Source: Methylomarinovum caldicuralii (GTDB lineage Bacteria > Pseudomonadota > Gammaproteobacteria > Methylococcales > Methylothermaceae). Taken from it: a stretch of 64,000 nucleotides of DNA. The stretch is taken from the NCBI RefSeq assembly GCF_033126985.1, contig NZ_AP024714.1, positions 1,240,001 through 1,304,000 of the forward strand, in the 5' to 3' direction. The translations under genes and the position numbers were made by a program. Of this stretch, positions 27,937 through 36,594 are shown one piece after another (within the stretch, counting starts at the first letter, position 1; each line of letters opens with the position of its first letter). Under the pieces are notes generated by a model. That model saw nothing but the letters and a program-made list of their open reading frames with translations, searched no databases and was not told the origin of the DNA.

Positions 27937-28983
27937 GTGAAACGGATATTGGTGACCGGCGGCGCCGGTTATATCGGCAGCCACACCTGTGTGGAACTGC
28001 TCAGCGCTGGCTACGACATCGTCGTGGTCGATAATCTCAGCAACAGCAATATCGAGGCGCTCCGTCGGGTCGAGGAAATCACCGGCAGGGAGGTGCCGTT
28101 CTTTCTCGCCGACATTGGCGATGCGGACGAGATGCGGCGTCTGTTCGAGGTCTGGCCCGACATCGCCGTGGTCGTCCACTTCGCCGGCCTCAAGGCGGTG
28201 GGGGAGTCCTGGGAAAAGCCGCTGCTGTACTACCAGAACAACATCGCCGGGACCCTGAACCTGTGCGAGGCGATGCAGCGGGCCGCGGTCAAGCGGATGG
28301 TGTTCAGCTCCTCGGCCACCGTTTACGGCGATCCTGCTTCGGTGCCGATCACCGAGGATTTTCCCCTCCAGGCCACCAACCCTTACGGCCGCACCAAGCT
28401 GTTCATCGAAGAGATCCTGCGCGATCTGGTGGAATCGGACCGCCTTCACCGGCGCGAGCAGCCGTGGACCGCAACGCTGCTGCGCTATTTCAATCCGGTC
28501 GGGGCCCACGAAAGCGGCCGAATCGGTGAGGATCCCCACGGTATCCCCAACAATCTGATGCCTTACATCACCCAAGTGGCGGTGGGCAAGCTGCCGCAGC
28601 TGCAGGTCTTCGGCGGTGACTGGCCCACCCGCGACGGGACCGGGGTGCGCGATTACATCCACGTGGTCGATCTGGCCAGGGCCCACGTGAAGGCGGTGGA
28701 AAAGCAACTGGAGAACCCGCCCGGGCGGGTCTATACCTACAACCTAGGCACCGGTGAGGGCTACAGCGTGCTGGAGATGGTGGCGGCCTTCGAGCGGGTC
28801 ACCGGCCGCCGGATTCCCTACCGCATCGTCGACCGCCGCCCGGGGGACGTGGCCGAATGTTACGCCGATCCCTCCCGCGCGGCCGAGGAACTGGGTTGGC
28901 GGGCGGAGAAGGGTATCGACGACATGGTCCGCGATGCCTGGCGCTGGCAGTTGCAGAATCCGGACGGTTATCCGGATTCTTGA
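27937..28983 (+). CDS. galE: UDP-glucose 4-epimerase
   Basis: A 348-residue extended SDR enzyme: NAD-binding [37 protein letters not shown], the catalytic SSSATVYG and YGRTK, and [13 protein letters not shown]. It interconverts UDP-glucose and UDP-galactose for surface polysaccharide or LPS. GTG 27937 is chosen because GGGGAAGG precedes it closely and [14 protein letters not shown] is the normal start; the frame stays open upstream. The final codons overlap a 9-bp hairpin. Confidence 0.94.
   Translation: MKRILVTGGAGYIGSHTCVELLSAGYDIVVVDNLSNSNIEALRRVEEITGREVPFFLADIGDADEMRRLFEVWPDIAVVVHFAGLKAVGESWEKPLLYYQNNIAGTLNLCEAMQRAAVKRMVFSSSATVYGDPASVPITEDFPLQATNPYGRTKLFIEEILRDLVESDRLHRREQPWTATLLRYFNPVGAHESGRIGEDPHGIPNNLMPYITQVAVGKLPQLQVFGGDWPTRDGTGVRDYIHVVDLARAHVKAVEKQLENPPGRVYTYNLGTGEGYSVLEMVAAFERVTGRRIPYRIVDRRPGDVAECYADPSRAAEELGWRAEKGIDDMVRDAWRWQLQNPDGYPDS
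28956..28979. terminator. Hairpin at the galE 3' end
   Basis: GAATCCGGA and TCCGGATTC form a 9-bp perfect stem with a 6-base loop, inside the last codons of galE and just after the end of the convergent ygiT-like gene. There is no clear T run on either side, so termination is uncertain. Confidence 0.35.
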
Positions 28984-28987
28984 AGGT

Positions 28988-29227
28988 TCAGGCAGCGTCA
29001 GGCCAGTTCAATACTTCGATTTCTGGGGCCTTCTTGCGCGCCTCCTGAATCAATTTTTCCAGATGGCGGGCCGTTTCCTGTCCAATCCAGCTTTCACCGC
29101 ATTGTTGGCAGACCTGCGCTGGCACTTTGCGCACGACAATGACTCCCGATGCCAGGTCGATCGTAATTGTCGTGTATCCGGGGGTTTTGTCGCCACCACA
29201 GAGTGGACATACACTATCGCGGTTCAT
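28988..29227 (-). CDS. YgiT/MqsA-type zinc-finger antitoxin-like protein
   Basis: A 79-residue protein with two Cys pairs (CPLCGG, residues 7-12; VCQQCGESW, residues 39-47), the zinc module of YgiT/MqsA N-terminal domains. The C-terminal helix is basic. The HTH domain of full MqsA is absent. Short YgiT-type proteins are commonly encoded just after DUF4258 proteins, as here, where the two overlap by 14 bases. Probably the antitoxin of a small module; activity unproven. Confidence 0.72.
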   Translation of the reverse strand: MNRDSVCPLCGGDKTPGYTTITIDLASGVIVVRKVPAQVCQQCGESWIGQETARHLEKLIQEARKKAPEIEVLNWPDAA

Positions 29228-29396
29228 TCATGGCTTCCTCTGGATAAAATTCGATCATCTCGCCCTGGAGTAAGACAGCTTCGACTTCTTCGAGCGCAAT
29301 TCCCCGTTCGAGCAGTCGCTCCAGCGCATGTTGCTGGTATTCTATTTTGCCGCAACGAACTGCTTGGCGTAATTTCCTGAGCCAAGAATCCGGCAT
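29214..29396 (-). CDS. Short DUF4258-like protein, possible toxin
   Basis: A 60-residue product with the DUF4258 pattern YQQHALERLLERGIALEEVEAVL then GEMIEFYPEE. DUF4258 proteins are usually longer (about 80-100 residues, from memory), continuing with a hydrophobic strand after the ...YPE... segment. Here the protein stops after EEAMNEPR, where the YgiT-like gene starts, so it looks C-terminally shortened. It lies 3 bases after the cupredoxin gene on the same strand. A non-functional toxin is possible. Confidence 0.6.
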   Translation of the reverse strand: MPDSWLRKLRQAVRCGKIEYQQHALERLLERGIALEEVEAVLLQGEMIEFYPEEAMNEPR

Positions 29397-29399
29397 GGA

Positions 29400-30167
29400 T
29401 CAATCTTCCGCCAGACTTCGGAGTATCCAGCGTCCGGCCCACACCAGCAGGATGCCGCCGGCCAGTGCCAGCACGAGGAAGGCGATGCGCCCGCCGGTCC
29501 AGCGGGTGGGATAGCGGTCCGGGCGGACCGGTTTGGTCAGCCCCGGCAGGCTGGTCAGGTCGCGGTCGCCGCCGGCCACCTTGAGCTGCGCCTTCATGCC
29601 GTGCTCGGTGTGCTGGGCGATGTCGCAGTGGACCAGATAGGTCTTCTTGTAGGGCGGCAGGATGAAACTGGCGGTTTCCTCGCCGGGACCGGAAACCTCG
29701 ATGGTGAACATGCCCATGGGGTAGAGGTCCTGCGGCAGGCCGTGGACCATGAACTGGTGGCGGATGTGGTCTTCGTTGACAAAGCGTACCGTGAGGCGGG
29801 CGCAGGGCGGCACCTCCCAGCTCTGCCGGTCGTAGGCGAACACCAGCCCGGGGAATTTTTTGGCGTATTTGCGGCTGGCGTGGACGGTGATCTTGACGTC
29901 CTCGGAGATTTGGGCGCAGCCCTGGGGCAGCCGGGTCGGGTTCTCGTTCATCACCATGCTGTCCATGTCCATGCGGTGGCCGGCATGGGCCAAGCCCGTG
30001 AGGGAGAACAGCAGAAGCAGGATACCGGCAAGGCGGGACAGGGCGGGTCCATTCGCAGGGTGTACCCGGCCTGGACGGGCGGGTTTCAAGCCTCCAGGGA
30101 CGGATTCACGGCGTCCCGGAGAACGGACCCGCCCTGTCCCGCCACGGCATAGCAATACCTGGATCAT
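29400..30167 (-). CDS. Membrane-anchored cupredoxin-like protein with disrupted leader
   Basis: The 255-residue frame has a core cupredoxin-like domain: KITVHASRKYAKKF, RLTVRFVNEDHIRHQFMVHG and a copper-site-like YLVHCDIAQHTEHGMKAQL with Cys, His and Met. A C-terminal membrane helix follows (IAFLVLALAGGILLVWAG). A hydrophobic signal (GILLLLFSLTGLAHA) begins at about residue 47. Before it lies a 112-bp inverted-repeat element that leaves the frame open and adds about 37 residues. The ATG overlaps the multicopper oxidase stop by 4 bases. It is probably an electron or copper partner of that oxidase. Confidence 0.75.
   Translation of the reverse strand: MIQVLLCRGGTGRVRSPGRRESVPGGLKPARPGRVHPANGPALSRLAGILLLLFSLTGLAHAGHRMDMDSMVMNENPTRLPQGCAQISEDVKITVHASRKYAKKFPGLVFAYDRQSWEVPPCARLTVRFVNEDHIRHQFMVHGLPQDLYPMGMFTIEVSGPGEETASFILPPYKKTYLVHCDIAQHTEHGMKAQLKVAGGDRDLTSLPGLTKPVRPDRYPTRWTGGRIAFLVLALAGGILLVWAGRWILRSLAED
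30032..30143. repeat. 112-bp inverted-repeat element inside the cupredoxin leader
   Basis: The element has perfect 19-bp terminal inverted repeats: GGCGGGACAGGGCGGGTCC at 30032-30050 and its reverse complement at 30125-30143. Its interior contains GGGACG/CGTCCC around CGGATTCACGG-type sequence. Read in the gene direction it has no stop codon. Removing it would join MIQVLL to the hydrophobic RLAGILLLLFSL signal. It resembles a non-autonomous mobile palindrome; no second full copy was seen in the window. Confidence 0.72.
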
Positions 30168-31819
30168 GACGCTTCCCTCCATTCCCGCCAGGCGAAGAAG
30201 GCCAGTCCCAGGGCCAGCCCCAGGCTCAGGCCGGCCAGCAGCACCCGCACCGGGTCGGGCGGCAGGGGCGCCGGGTCGCTGTAGATTTCCCAATCCTTGC
30301 TGCGGGCCCAGGCCGGCACCTGTTTCTGGTAGAACCAGCGGTTGAAGAACGGCACCAGATCCATGCCCTGCAGCTTGGGGAAGCCGTTTTCGTCCAGGAA
30401 GCGGCGGTAGATCACCAGACTGATGTCGCCGCCGGGGCCGACGCCGTCGGAGGTGACGCTCTTTTCCGTATGGTCGTGCATCAGCCAGGCGCCCTGGCCG
30501 AAGCTGTGCAGGCCGTCGTCGTGGGTGTCGAGCACCAGGTCGAGACGCTGGGCCGGGGCCAGGTCCTGGACGTCGCGGGTGACGGGGGATGGCAGCGGCA
30601 CGCCGTCGGCGGCGATGGCGGTGGTCTTGTGGCCGTGGAGGTGCAGCGCCAGGGTTTCGGGATGACCGTTGAGGACCCGCAGCAGTACTTTCTGATCCGG
30701 TTCCACCACGATCAGACTGTCGCGCAGGGTGTAGGGAAAGGACTGGCCGTTGACCAGGAAGAAATCCTCGTCGGCATCGGTGATGTCGTAATCCCGATTC
30801 ATGGCTTTGGCCACCAGGCGTGGGTCATTGTACTGCTGGATCGGCCGGTAGCGTTCCTTGTCCAGCGTCTGATAGTGGAGGTCGTATTCCTGGGCGTATT
30901 TTTCCCGCACCGCCCGCGAGGGATGGCGAACCTTGCCGGCGCCGACGTTGAAAGTCTGGAGCCAGTTGTTAGGCCGGTTCTCCTCGACGATGAACAACCC
31001 CTGCAGGCCCATGAGCATGTGCTTGTCGGTCTGCACGTGGCAGTGGTAGAGCATGGCGCCGGGCTGGCGCGGCCGGATCGGATAGGTGCGGCGCTCGCCC
31101 GGCATCAGCATCTTCTCGCTGGTGATGGGGACGCCGTCGTTGCCTTCGCCATTTGGCTTGAGGTAGGGATGATCGACGCCGTGCAGGTGAATGGTGTGGG
31201 GCAGATAATGGGTGTTTTCCAGGGTCAGATAGACCGTGTCGCCCTGTTCCACCCGGATCGGCGGCGAGGGGGCGCGCAGCAGGGGGTTGGCGTCCAGGTT
31301 GACGGCATCGACGGTGGCCATGCCGCGCATCTTGGGCACGAATACCCACAGGCCGGGCGTCAGTCCCGGGGCGATGCGGTAGCCGGGGATGAGGAAGTCG
31401 CCGTCGGGAGTGCTGCCGTTTAGTTCCCCCACTTCCAGGCGGATGTGGATGACGTCGGGGTCGCCGTCACCGTCGCGGTCGTTTTCCTTCACCACCGCAT
31501 CGGCCGCCAGGCGGGTCTTCATCAGGGTGGGCATGGTGACGTTGTTGGTGCCCTTGACCACGCTGGCGATCACATAGGGGTTGTCCGGATCGCACTGGGG
31601 ATCCTCGTCGATCTCGACGCCTTCGATGGTCTGGGCCCGGCGCCATTCCGGATGGGCGAAGCTGCAGAACGGTTCGGTCTCGGAGAGCGAGGGCACCCAT
31701 TTCACCGTCGGCGGCGCCTCGAGACCGGCCTGGGTGGCGTTGCCGGGAAACAGCAGCCAGGCCGCCCCCAGGCTCAGCAGGATGCCGAGGAAATAGGCGG
31801 AAAGACGCAGAGGCTTCAT
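30164..31819 (-). CDS. Two-domain multicopper oxidase with C-terminal membrane anchor
   Basis: A 551-residue exported protein with an N-terminal signal/anchor (YFLGILLSLGAAWLLF). Cupredoxin domain one has HTIHLHGVDH and YHCHVQTDKHMLMG, which includes the Cys, His and Met expected of a type 1 copper site. Domain two has ALHLHGHKT and WLMHDHTEK, where HDH replaces the usual HCH, so no type 1 site is visible there. A C-terminal helix (VRVLLAGLSLGLALGLAFF) anchors it. It overlaps fchA and the cupredoxin gene by 4 bases each. A role in copper handling or electron transfer is inferred; substrate unknown. Confidence 0.83.
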   Translation of the reverse strand: MKPLRLSAYFLGILLSLGAAWLLFPGNATQAGLEAPPTVKWVPSLSETEPFCSFAHPEWRRAQTIEGVEIDEDPQCDPDNPYVIASVVKGTNNVTMPTLMKTRLAADAVVKENDRDGDGDPDVIHIRLEVGELNGSTPDGDFLIPGYRIAPGLTPGLWVFVPKMRGMATVDAVNLDANPLLRAPSPPIRVEQGDTVYLTLENTHYLPHTIHLHGVDHPYLKPNGEGNDGVPITSEKMLMPGERRTYPIRPRQPGAMLYHCHVQTDKHMLMGLQGLFIVEENRPNNWLQTFNVGAGKVRHPSRAVREKYAQEYDLHYQTLDKERYRPIQQYNDPRLVAKAMNRDYDITDADEDFFLVNGQSFPYTLRDSLIVVEPDQKVLLRVLNGHPETLALHLHGHKTTAIAADGVPLPSPVTRDVQDLAPAQRLDLVLDTHDDGLHSFGQGAWLMHDHTEKSVTSDGVGPGGDISLVIYRRFLDENGFPKLQGMDLVPFFNRWFYQKQVPAWARSKDWEIYSDPAPLPPDPVRVLLAGLSLGLALGLAFFAWREWREAS

Positions 31820-32427
31820 AGCTTGGCCAGAATGTGGTTGTACAGCTGTTCGACTTCCCGGTCCCTGCCGTCGAGCAGGGCTTCGAGCTCCCCGCGGCGC
31901 TCGGCCACGAAGGCCGGATCGCGGATGGCGTTGAGGTTGACGGTCACGTTGATGGCGCAGCTCTTGAGCGCCGCATGGGCCGCCAGCACCCCGACGCCGG
32001 CATCGGACAGCACGTTGGGATTGCCTTTTTCCGCCGCCTCATGGCACAGGCCGATGACCTCGACGCACAGGCGGGCGCAGGCGAGGGGCACGTCGGTGGC
32101 GCCCTTGAGGGCGGCCTGGATCGCCTCGCCGCGGTTCGGGTCGTCCTTCGGCAGCCGGTAGGCGGCCATGACCCGGTCGAAGGCCGCCACATCCGCCTCG
32201 ATGGCGGCCAGCAGCCGCTGGCGCAGTTCCGCGGCCTTCGCCTGGAGGGCATGCATCTCGGCCTCCACCGCCCGATAGCGGGGCTTGCCCACGGTGAGGC
32301 TGGCGACCATGCCCACCAGCGCCGCGCCCATCGCCCCCATCACCGCCGCCGCGCTGCCGCCGCCGGGGGTGGGGTCGGCGCTGGCCAGGCGGTCGAGAAA
32401 AGTATCGAGGGATTGGTCTTTGAACAT
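31816..32427 (-). CDS. fchA: Methenyltetrahydrofolate cyclohydrolase (FchA type)
   Basis: A 203-residue all-helical protein of the FTCD_C/cyclodeaminase family: SLDTFLDRLASADPTPGGGSAAAV, MVASLTVGKPRY, NPNVLSDAGVGVLAAHAAL and NVTVNLNAIRDP. In methylotrophs FchA interconverts methenyl-H4F and formyl-H4F. The gene lies head-to-head with mtdA, whose product makes the methenyl compound, so both reactions of the H4F branch are encoded together. Its end overlaps the multicopper oxidase start by 4 bases. Confidence 0.88.
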   Translation of the reverse strand: MFKDQSLDTFLDRLASADPTPGGGSAAAVMGAMGAALVGMVASLTVGKPRYRAVEAEMHALQAKAAELRQRLLAAIEADVAAFDRVMAAYRLPKDDPNRGEAIQAALKGATDVPLACARLCVEVIGLCHEAAEKGNPNVLSDAGVGVLAAHAALKSCAINVTVNLNAIRDPAFVAERRGELEALLDGRDREVEQLYNHILAKL

Positions 32428-32458
32428 GGCGCAAACCTGGTGGCGGAATCGGCCCGCT

Positions 32459-32475
32459 ATTATAATCGATCGATT
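32459..32475. promoter_or_regulatory. Candidate overlapping divergent -10 elements and palindrome between fchA and mtdA
   Basis: TATAAT on the plus strand (32461-32466) and TATAAT on the minus strand (32464-32459) overlap within ATTATAAT. They are followed by the perfect 12-bp palindrome AATCGATCGATT (32464-32475). The position, 32 bases from the fchA start and about 30 from mtdA, suits a shared control point. Matching -35 boxes are weak on both strands, so an activator may be required. Confidence 0.42.
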
Positions 32476-32495
32476 GTTTCCTTAGGACTTCCAAG

Positions 32496-33368
32496 GTGCA
32501 TGCGGTGAAGAAACTCCTGTTCCAGTTCGATACCGACAGCCATCCGGCTTCCTTCGATACCGTGGTCGCCTACGATGGCGGCGCCGACCACGTCATCGGG
32601 CACGCCAACCTGACGCCGGACAACGTGGGGCCTCTGGTGGACGGGACCATCTTCACCCGCGCCCCCAAGGACAAGAAAAACACCGCCATCTTCATCGGCG
32701 GCAGCGACCTCCAGGCCGGCGAGGCCCTGCTGGCGGCGGTCACGGCCCGGTTTTTCGCTGATTTCCGGGTGTCGGTGATGCTCGACAGCAACGGCAGCAA
32801 TACCACCGCGGCCGCCGGGGTGGCGCGGATCGCCTCCAGCACCGAGGTGCGGGGCAAGAGGGCGGTGGTGCTCGCCGGCACCGGTCCCGTCGGCCAGCGC
32901 GCCGCCGCCCTGCTGGCCAAGGAGGGGGCCCAGGTGGTGCTGACTTCGCGCGCCCTGGCGCGGGCCCGGGCCGCCTGCGAGGCGATGAAACGGCGTTTCG
33001 GGGTGGAGATCACCCCGGTGGAGGCCATCGACAACGCCGCCCGCGCCGCCGTCATCGAAGACGCCCACATCGTGTTCGCCACCGGCGCCGCCGGTGTTCA
33101 GCTGTTGGAGGAATCCCAGTGGCGGGATCTGCCCCGGCTGGAGGTTCTCGTCGATGCCAACGCCACGCCGCCCCTGGGAATCGAAGGGGTGGACATGATG
33201 GACCGCGGCACGGAGCGCCACGGCAAGATCTGCTGGGGGGCCATCGGCTTCGGCACCCTGAAACTGGCCGTGCACCGGGCCTGTATCGCCAAACTGTTCG
33301 AGCGCAACGATCGGGTGCTGGACGCCGAGGAGATCTACGCCATCGCCAAGGAGATGGCGGCGGCCTGA
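32496..33368 (+). CDS. mtdA: NADP-dependent methylene-H4MPT/H4F dehydrogenase (MtdA type)
   Basis: A 290-residue protein that follows MtdA closely: KKLLFQFDTDSHPASFDTV, YDGGADHVIGHANLTPDNVG, DGTIFTR, MLDSNGSNTTAAAGVA, the NADP-binding VVLAGTGPVGQRAAALLA, and HRACIAKLFE near the end. MtdA oxidises methylene-H4MPT or methylene-H4F in formaldehyde metabolism. GTG 32496 is used; GTG 32505 (giving MKKLLFQF) is an equally good start with AAGG 8 bases upstream. Together with fchA it marks the organism as methylotrophic. Confidence 0.92.
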   Translation: MHAVKKLLFQFDTDSHPASFDTVVAYDGGADHVIGHANLTPDNVGPLVDGTIFTRAPKDKKNTAIFIGGSDLQAGEALLAAVTARFFADFRVSVMLDSNGSNTTAAAGVARIASSTEVRGKRAVVLAGTGPVGQRAAALLAKEGAQVVLTSRALARARAACEAMKRRFGVEITPVEAIDNAARAAVIEDAHIVFATGAAGVQLLEESQWRDLPRLEVLVDANATPPLGIEGVDMMDRGTERHGKICWGAIGFGTLKLAVHRACIAKLFERNDRVLDAEEIYAIAKEMAAA

Positions 33369-33369
33369 A

Positions 33370-34749
33370 TCAGGCCCGCCGCCACAGGGTTCCCTGGGGC
33401 GTATCCTCCAGCACGATGCCCTTTTCCCTGAGCTGGTCGCGGATGCGGTCGGCGCTGGCCCAGTCGCGCCGTTTGCGGGCCTGATTGCGCTGTTCGATCA
33501 GGCGCTCGATTTCCTCGTCGGAAAGATCCGCCGTCTCCCCCTTGAGGAAGGTTTCCGGGTCCTGGGTCAAAATCCCTAAGACGTTCCCCAGCGCCTTGAG
33601 CGTCGCTCCGAGGCGGGCCGCCCGGTCCGGGTCACGGTCGCGCAGGCGGTTGATCTCCTTGGCCAGGTCGAACAGCACTGCCAGGGCCTCCGGGGTACCC
33701 AGGTCGTCGTCCATGGCGGCCTCAAAGCGCTGGCGCCAGATTCTGCCTTCCTCGCCTTCCTCCGCCTCCGGCAGACCACGCAGGGCGGTGTAGAGACGGG
33801 TGAGGCCGGCTTGGGCGTGCCTCAGTGAATCCTCGGAGAATTCCAGCGGGCTGCGGTAATGGCTGGAGAGGAGACACAAGCGGATCACCTCGCCGGGATA
33901 TTTCTGCAGGAGCTCGCGCAGGCGGATGAAGTTGCCCAGGGACTTGGACATCTTTTCCTGATTGACGCGCACGAAGCCGGCGTGCACCCAGTAGTTGACG
34001 AAGGGGTGGCCGGTGGCCGCCTCGCTCTGGGCGATCTCGTTTTCGTGGTGGGGGAACTGCAGGTCGGCGCCGCCGCCGTGGATGTCGAAATGGGCCCCCA
34101 GGCAGGCGGTGGACATGGCGGAGCATTCGATGTGCCAGCCGGGGCGGCCCGGTCCCCAGGGGGAATCCCAGGCAGGCTCCCCCGGCTTGGCCCGTTTCCA
34201 GAGGACGAAGTCCAGGGGATCGCGCTTGGCCTCGCTGACCTCCACCCGGGCGCCTGCGCGCAGTTCCTCCGGTTTCTTGCCCGACAGTTTGCCGTAATCC
34301 TTGAAGCGGCTGACGGCGTAATAGACGTCGCCGTTTTCCCCCACGTAGGCATAACCCTTGTCGATCAGGGCCTGGATCATGGCGATGATCTGCGGGATCG
34401 ACCGGGTGGCGCGCGGTTCCTGATCCGGCGGCAGGCAGCCGAGGGCCTTTTCGTCCTCGTGCATGGCACGGATGAAGCGCTCGGTCAGTGCCTCGATGGG
34501 TACGCCTTCCTCGGCGGCGCGGCGGATGATCTTGTCGTCGATGTCGGTGATGTTGCGCACGTAGGTGACCTCAAAGCCCTTCCAGTGCAGGTAGCGGGCC
34601 AGCACGTCGAACACCACCATCACCCGGGCATGGCCCAGGTGGCAGTAGTCGTACACGGTCATGCCGCACACGTACATGCGGACCTTGCCGGCTTGAAGGG
34701 GTTTGAACGGTTCCTTGCGGCGGGTGAGGCTGTTGTACAGTTTCAGCAT
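33370..34749 (-). CDS. cysS: Cysteinyl-tRNA synthetase
   Basis: A 459-residue class I synthetase: zinc Cys in [18 protein letters not shown] (also the HIGH-like motif), [22 protein letters not shown], the His-rich [19 protein letters not shown] and the [10 protein letters not shown] signature. ATG 34749 gives [13 protein letters not shown], the standard start, and lies 7 bases inside the end of gltX. It is convergent with mtdA, with 1 base between the stops. Confidence 0.96.
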   Translation of the reverse strand: MLKLYNSLTRRKEPFKPLQAGKVRMYVCGMTVYDYCHLGHARVMVVFDVLARYLHWKGFEVTYVRNITDIDDKIIRRAAEEGVPIEALTERFIRAMHEDEKALGCLPPDQEPRATRSIPQIIAMIQALIDKGYAYVGENGDVYYAVSRFKDYGKLSGKKPEELRAGARVEVSEAKRDPLDFVLWKRAKPGEPAWDSPWGPGRPGWHIECSAMSTACLGAHFDIHGGGADLQFPHHENEIAQSEAATGHPFVNYWVHAGFVRVNQEKMSKSLGNFIRLRELLQKYPGEVIRLCLLSSHYRSPLEFSEDSLRHAQAGLTRLYTALRGLPEAEEGEEGRIWRQRFEAAMDDDLGTPEALAVLFDLAKEINRLRDRDPDRAARLGATLKALGNVLGILTQDPETFLKGETADLSDEEIERLIEQRNQARKRRDWASADRIRDQLREKGIVLEDTPQGTLWRRA

Positions 34750-36140
34750 TGGTGCGTGATCCATTGGGCCAGTCGGGTTTGCACCCGCCCGGGGCCGGGC
34801 AGGCGGTAGAGACGTTCCAGTTCCGGGCCGTCGAGGCGGCCGCTGAGGGCGGCGCGCAGCGGCTGGAACAGCCGTTTGCCTTTGACGCCGGCGAGCCGCT
34901 TCAATTCCGCCACGAAGGCCTGGTAGTCCTCCGGGTGGCGGCGGGCTGTTTCCAGGGCGGCCTGGAAGAATTCCGCCGGGGTCTGTTCCAGGACCCGGCG
35001 GGCTTCGGGGTCCGGAGCCCCGGCATCGCCGAACAGGATTTCGGCCCAGCGGCGGGCCTCCTTCGGGAACAGGCAATTGCTGCGCACCAGACTCAAGAAT
35101 TCGCTGCGGCAGGATGCGGGGATCAGGGCGCGGGTAGCCTCATCGAGCCAGTCCCATAGGGTGGCGTCGTCGGCGGCGTGGACCGCCTGCTTCTGCCAGT
35201 GGTCGAGCTGCTGGGGGTCGAAGCGGGCCGGGGACTTGCCGATGGCGGCCAGATCGAAGCCTTCGCTCAGTTCCGCCAAGGTCAACAGCGCCTCCTCGCG
35301 GTAATGATGGCCGAGACGGGCGAGCAGGTTGACCACCGCCAGGGGCAGATAGCCCTGCTGGCGCAGCTCGCGGATACTGCGGCTGCCGTTGCGCTTGGAC
35401 AGGGGGGCACCGTCCTCGCCGAGGATCAGGGGCAGATGGCCGTAGCGCGGCGGGGTCAGCCGCAAAGCTTCGAGGATGAGCAGCTGGCGCGGGGTGTTGG
35501 CCAGGTGGTCCTCACCGCGCAGCACGTGGGTGACCGCCATGAGGGCATCGTCCACGGCATTGCAGAACAGGAACGCAGGGGTGCCGTCGGCGCGGCGGAT
35601 GATGAAATCGCCGATGTCGTCGCTGCGAAATGCCTGGGGGCCGCGGATCAGGTCGTCGAAGGCGATCTGACGGCCTGGCGGGACGCGAAAGCGCAGCGTC
35701 GGTTTCAGGCCCCGGGCCAGGCGGGCTTCGACCTCCTCCGGGGACAGCCGCGCGCAGGTGCCCGGATAACGGGGAGGCTGACCGGCGGCGCGCTGGCGGG
35801 CGCGGATTTGCGCCAGTTCCTCCGGGGAGCAGAAGCAGGGATAGGCGCTTCCTGCCTGTTCCAGGCGGGTGTAATAGCGGTCATAGATCGCCTGCCGCCG
35901 GGACTGGAAATAGTCGTCCGCTTCGGCCGAACGGGGGCCTTCGTCCCAGTCGATGCCGAGCCATTGCAGGTCCTCGATTATCGCTGCGACATACTCGGCG
36001 CGGCAGCGCTCGCGGTCGGTGTCCTCGATGCGCAGCAGGAAGCGCTCGCCGGCAAGGCGGTTGAACAGGGCGGTGCGGGCGTTGCCGAGATGGATGAAGC
36101 CGGTGGGACTGGGCGCAAAGCGCGTCTTGCCTGGGCGCAT
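34743..36140 (-). CDS. gltX: Glutamyl-tRNA synthetase
   Basis: A 465-residue class I synthetase: [21 protein letters not shown] (HIGH motif variant HLGN), [24 protein letters not shown] and the KMSKS-like LSKRNGS. The HLGN form and the absent Cys-rich zinc knot of E. coli GltX suggest a GltX2-like variant, so charging specificity could differ; a second gltX elsewhere in the genome is possible. It overlaps cysS by 7 bases, so the two synthetases are coupled. Confidence 0.93.
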   Translation of the reverse strand: MRPGKTRFAPSPTGFIHLGNARTALFNRLAGERFLLRIEDTDRERCRAEYVAAIIEDLQWLGIDWDEGPRSAEADDYFQSRRQAIYDRYYTRLEQAGSAYPCFCSPEELAQIRARQRAAGQPPRYPGTCARLSPEEVEARLARGLKPTLRFRVPPGRQIAFDDLIRGPQAFRSDDIGDFIIRRADGTPAFLFCNAVDDALMAVTHVLRGEDHLANTPRQLLILEALRLTPPRYGHLPLILGEDGAPLSKRNGSRSIRELRQQGYLPLAVVNLLARLGHHYREEALLTLAELSEGFDLAAIGKSPARFDPQQLDHWQKQAVHAADDATLWDWLDEATRALIPASCRSEFLSLVRSNCLFPKEARRWAEILFGDAGAPDPEARRVLEQTPAEFFQAALETARRHPEDYQAFVAELKRLAGVKGKRLFQPLRAALSGRLDGPELERLYRLPGPGRVQTRLAQWITHQC

Positions 36141-36255
36141 GTTGTTTCATCTGTAGGGGAAACGGATATTCTATTGAATTTCCACGGCGAACGAAAACAG
36201 AGCAGCCGTGGTAAACAAAAATTGACCGGCACCGAGGGGGAAGCACGGCCCTTTC

Positions 36256-36284
36256 TTGACAGGATGATGTCAATTCGTAACAAT
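36256..36284 (+). promoter_or_regulatory. Candidate sigma70 promoter for the 45-codon ORF
   Basis: TTGACA at 36256-36261 matches the -35 consensus exactly. AACAAT at 36279-36284 lies 17 bases downstream and matches the -10 at four of six positions. The predicted start of transcription is about 50 bases before the ATG at 36346. Confidence 0.5.
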
Positions 36285-36345
36285 GAAGCCGCTTGCATTT
36301 TGCGTAGCACGACCGATTAAAACAAATTTTTCAAGGTAGGATCTC

Positions 36346-36483
36346 ATGGGAGCTATACTCGACTTAGTGGAAAAGATGCGCACCCCGGGCGGCATCGTCG
36401 TGACCATCCTCATCATCGTGGCCGCTTATTTCTTCTATAAGTGGGTGATGGCCGAGCCGGAAGATCAGGACAAGGGCGAGTAA
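36346..36483 (+). CDS. Small single-pass membrane protein, 45 aa
   Basis: An isolated short gene of unknown function. MGAILDLVEKMRTPGG is followed by a hydrophobic helix (IVVTILIIVAAYFFYKWVM) and an acidic tail (AEPEDQDKGE). A good ribosome binding site (AAGGTAGGA) lies 6 bases upstream of ATG. A consensus -35 box lies upstream, and a strong terminator lies 36 bases after the stop. These independent gene signals make it likely to be real. It may be a regulator or subunit of a membrane complex; no family is recognised. Confidence 0.65.
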   Translation: MGAILDLVEKMRTPGGIVVTILIIVAAYFFYKWVMAEPEDQDKGE

Positions 36484-36518
36484 TCCACGCCCCGGACCTG
36501 AATTTCCCTCCGGGGAGA

Positions 36519-36560
36519 GCACGAAAAAAGCGGGATGTCTCCATCCCGCTTTTTTCGTGC
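36519..36560. terminator. Strong bidirectional terminator
   Basis: A perfect 19-bp stem (GCACGAAAAAAGCGGGATG with its reverse complement) around a TCTC loop. Symmetric A6 and T6 runs allow termination in either direction. It isolates the 45-codon ORF from the DUF2782 gene. Confidence 0.92.
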
Positions 36561-36594
36561 CTGAAAACGCCGCCGCCGCCGTTATAATGGGGCC

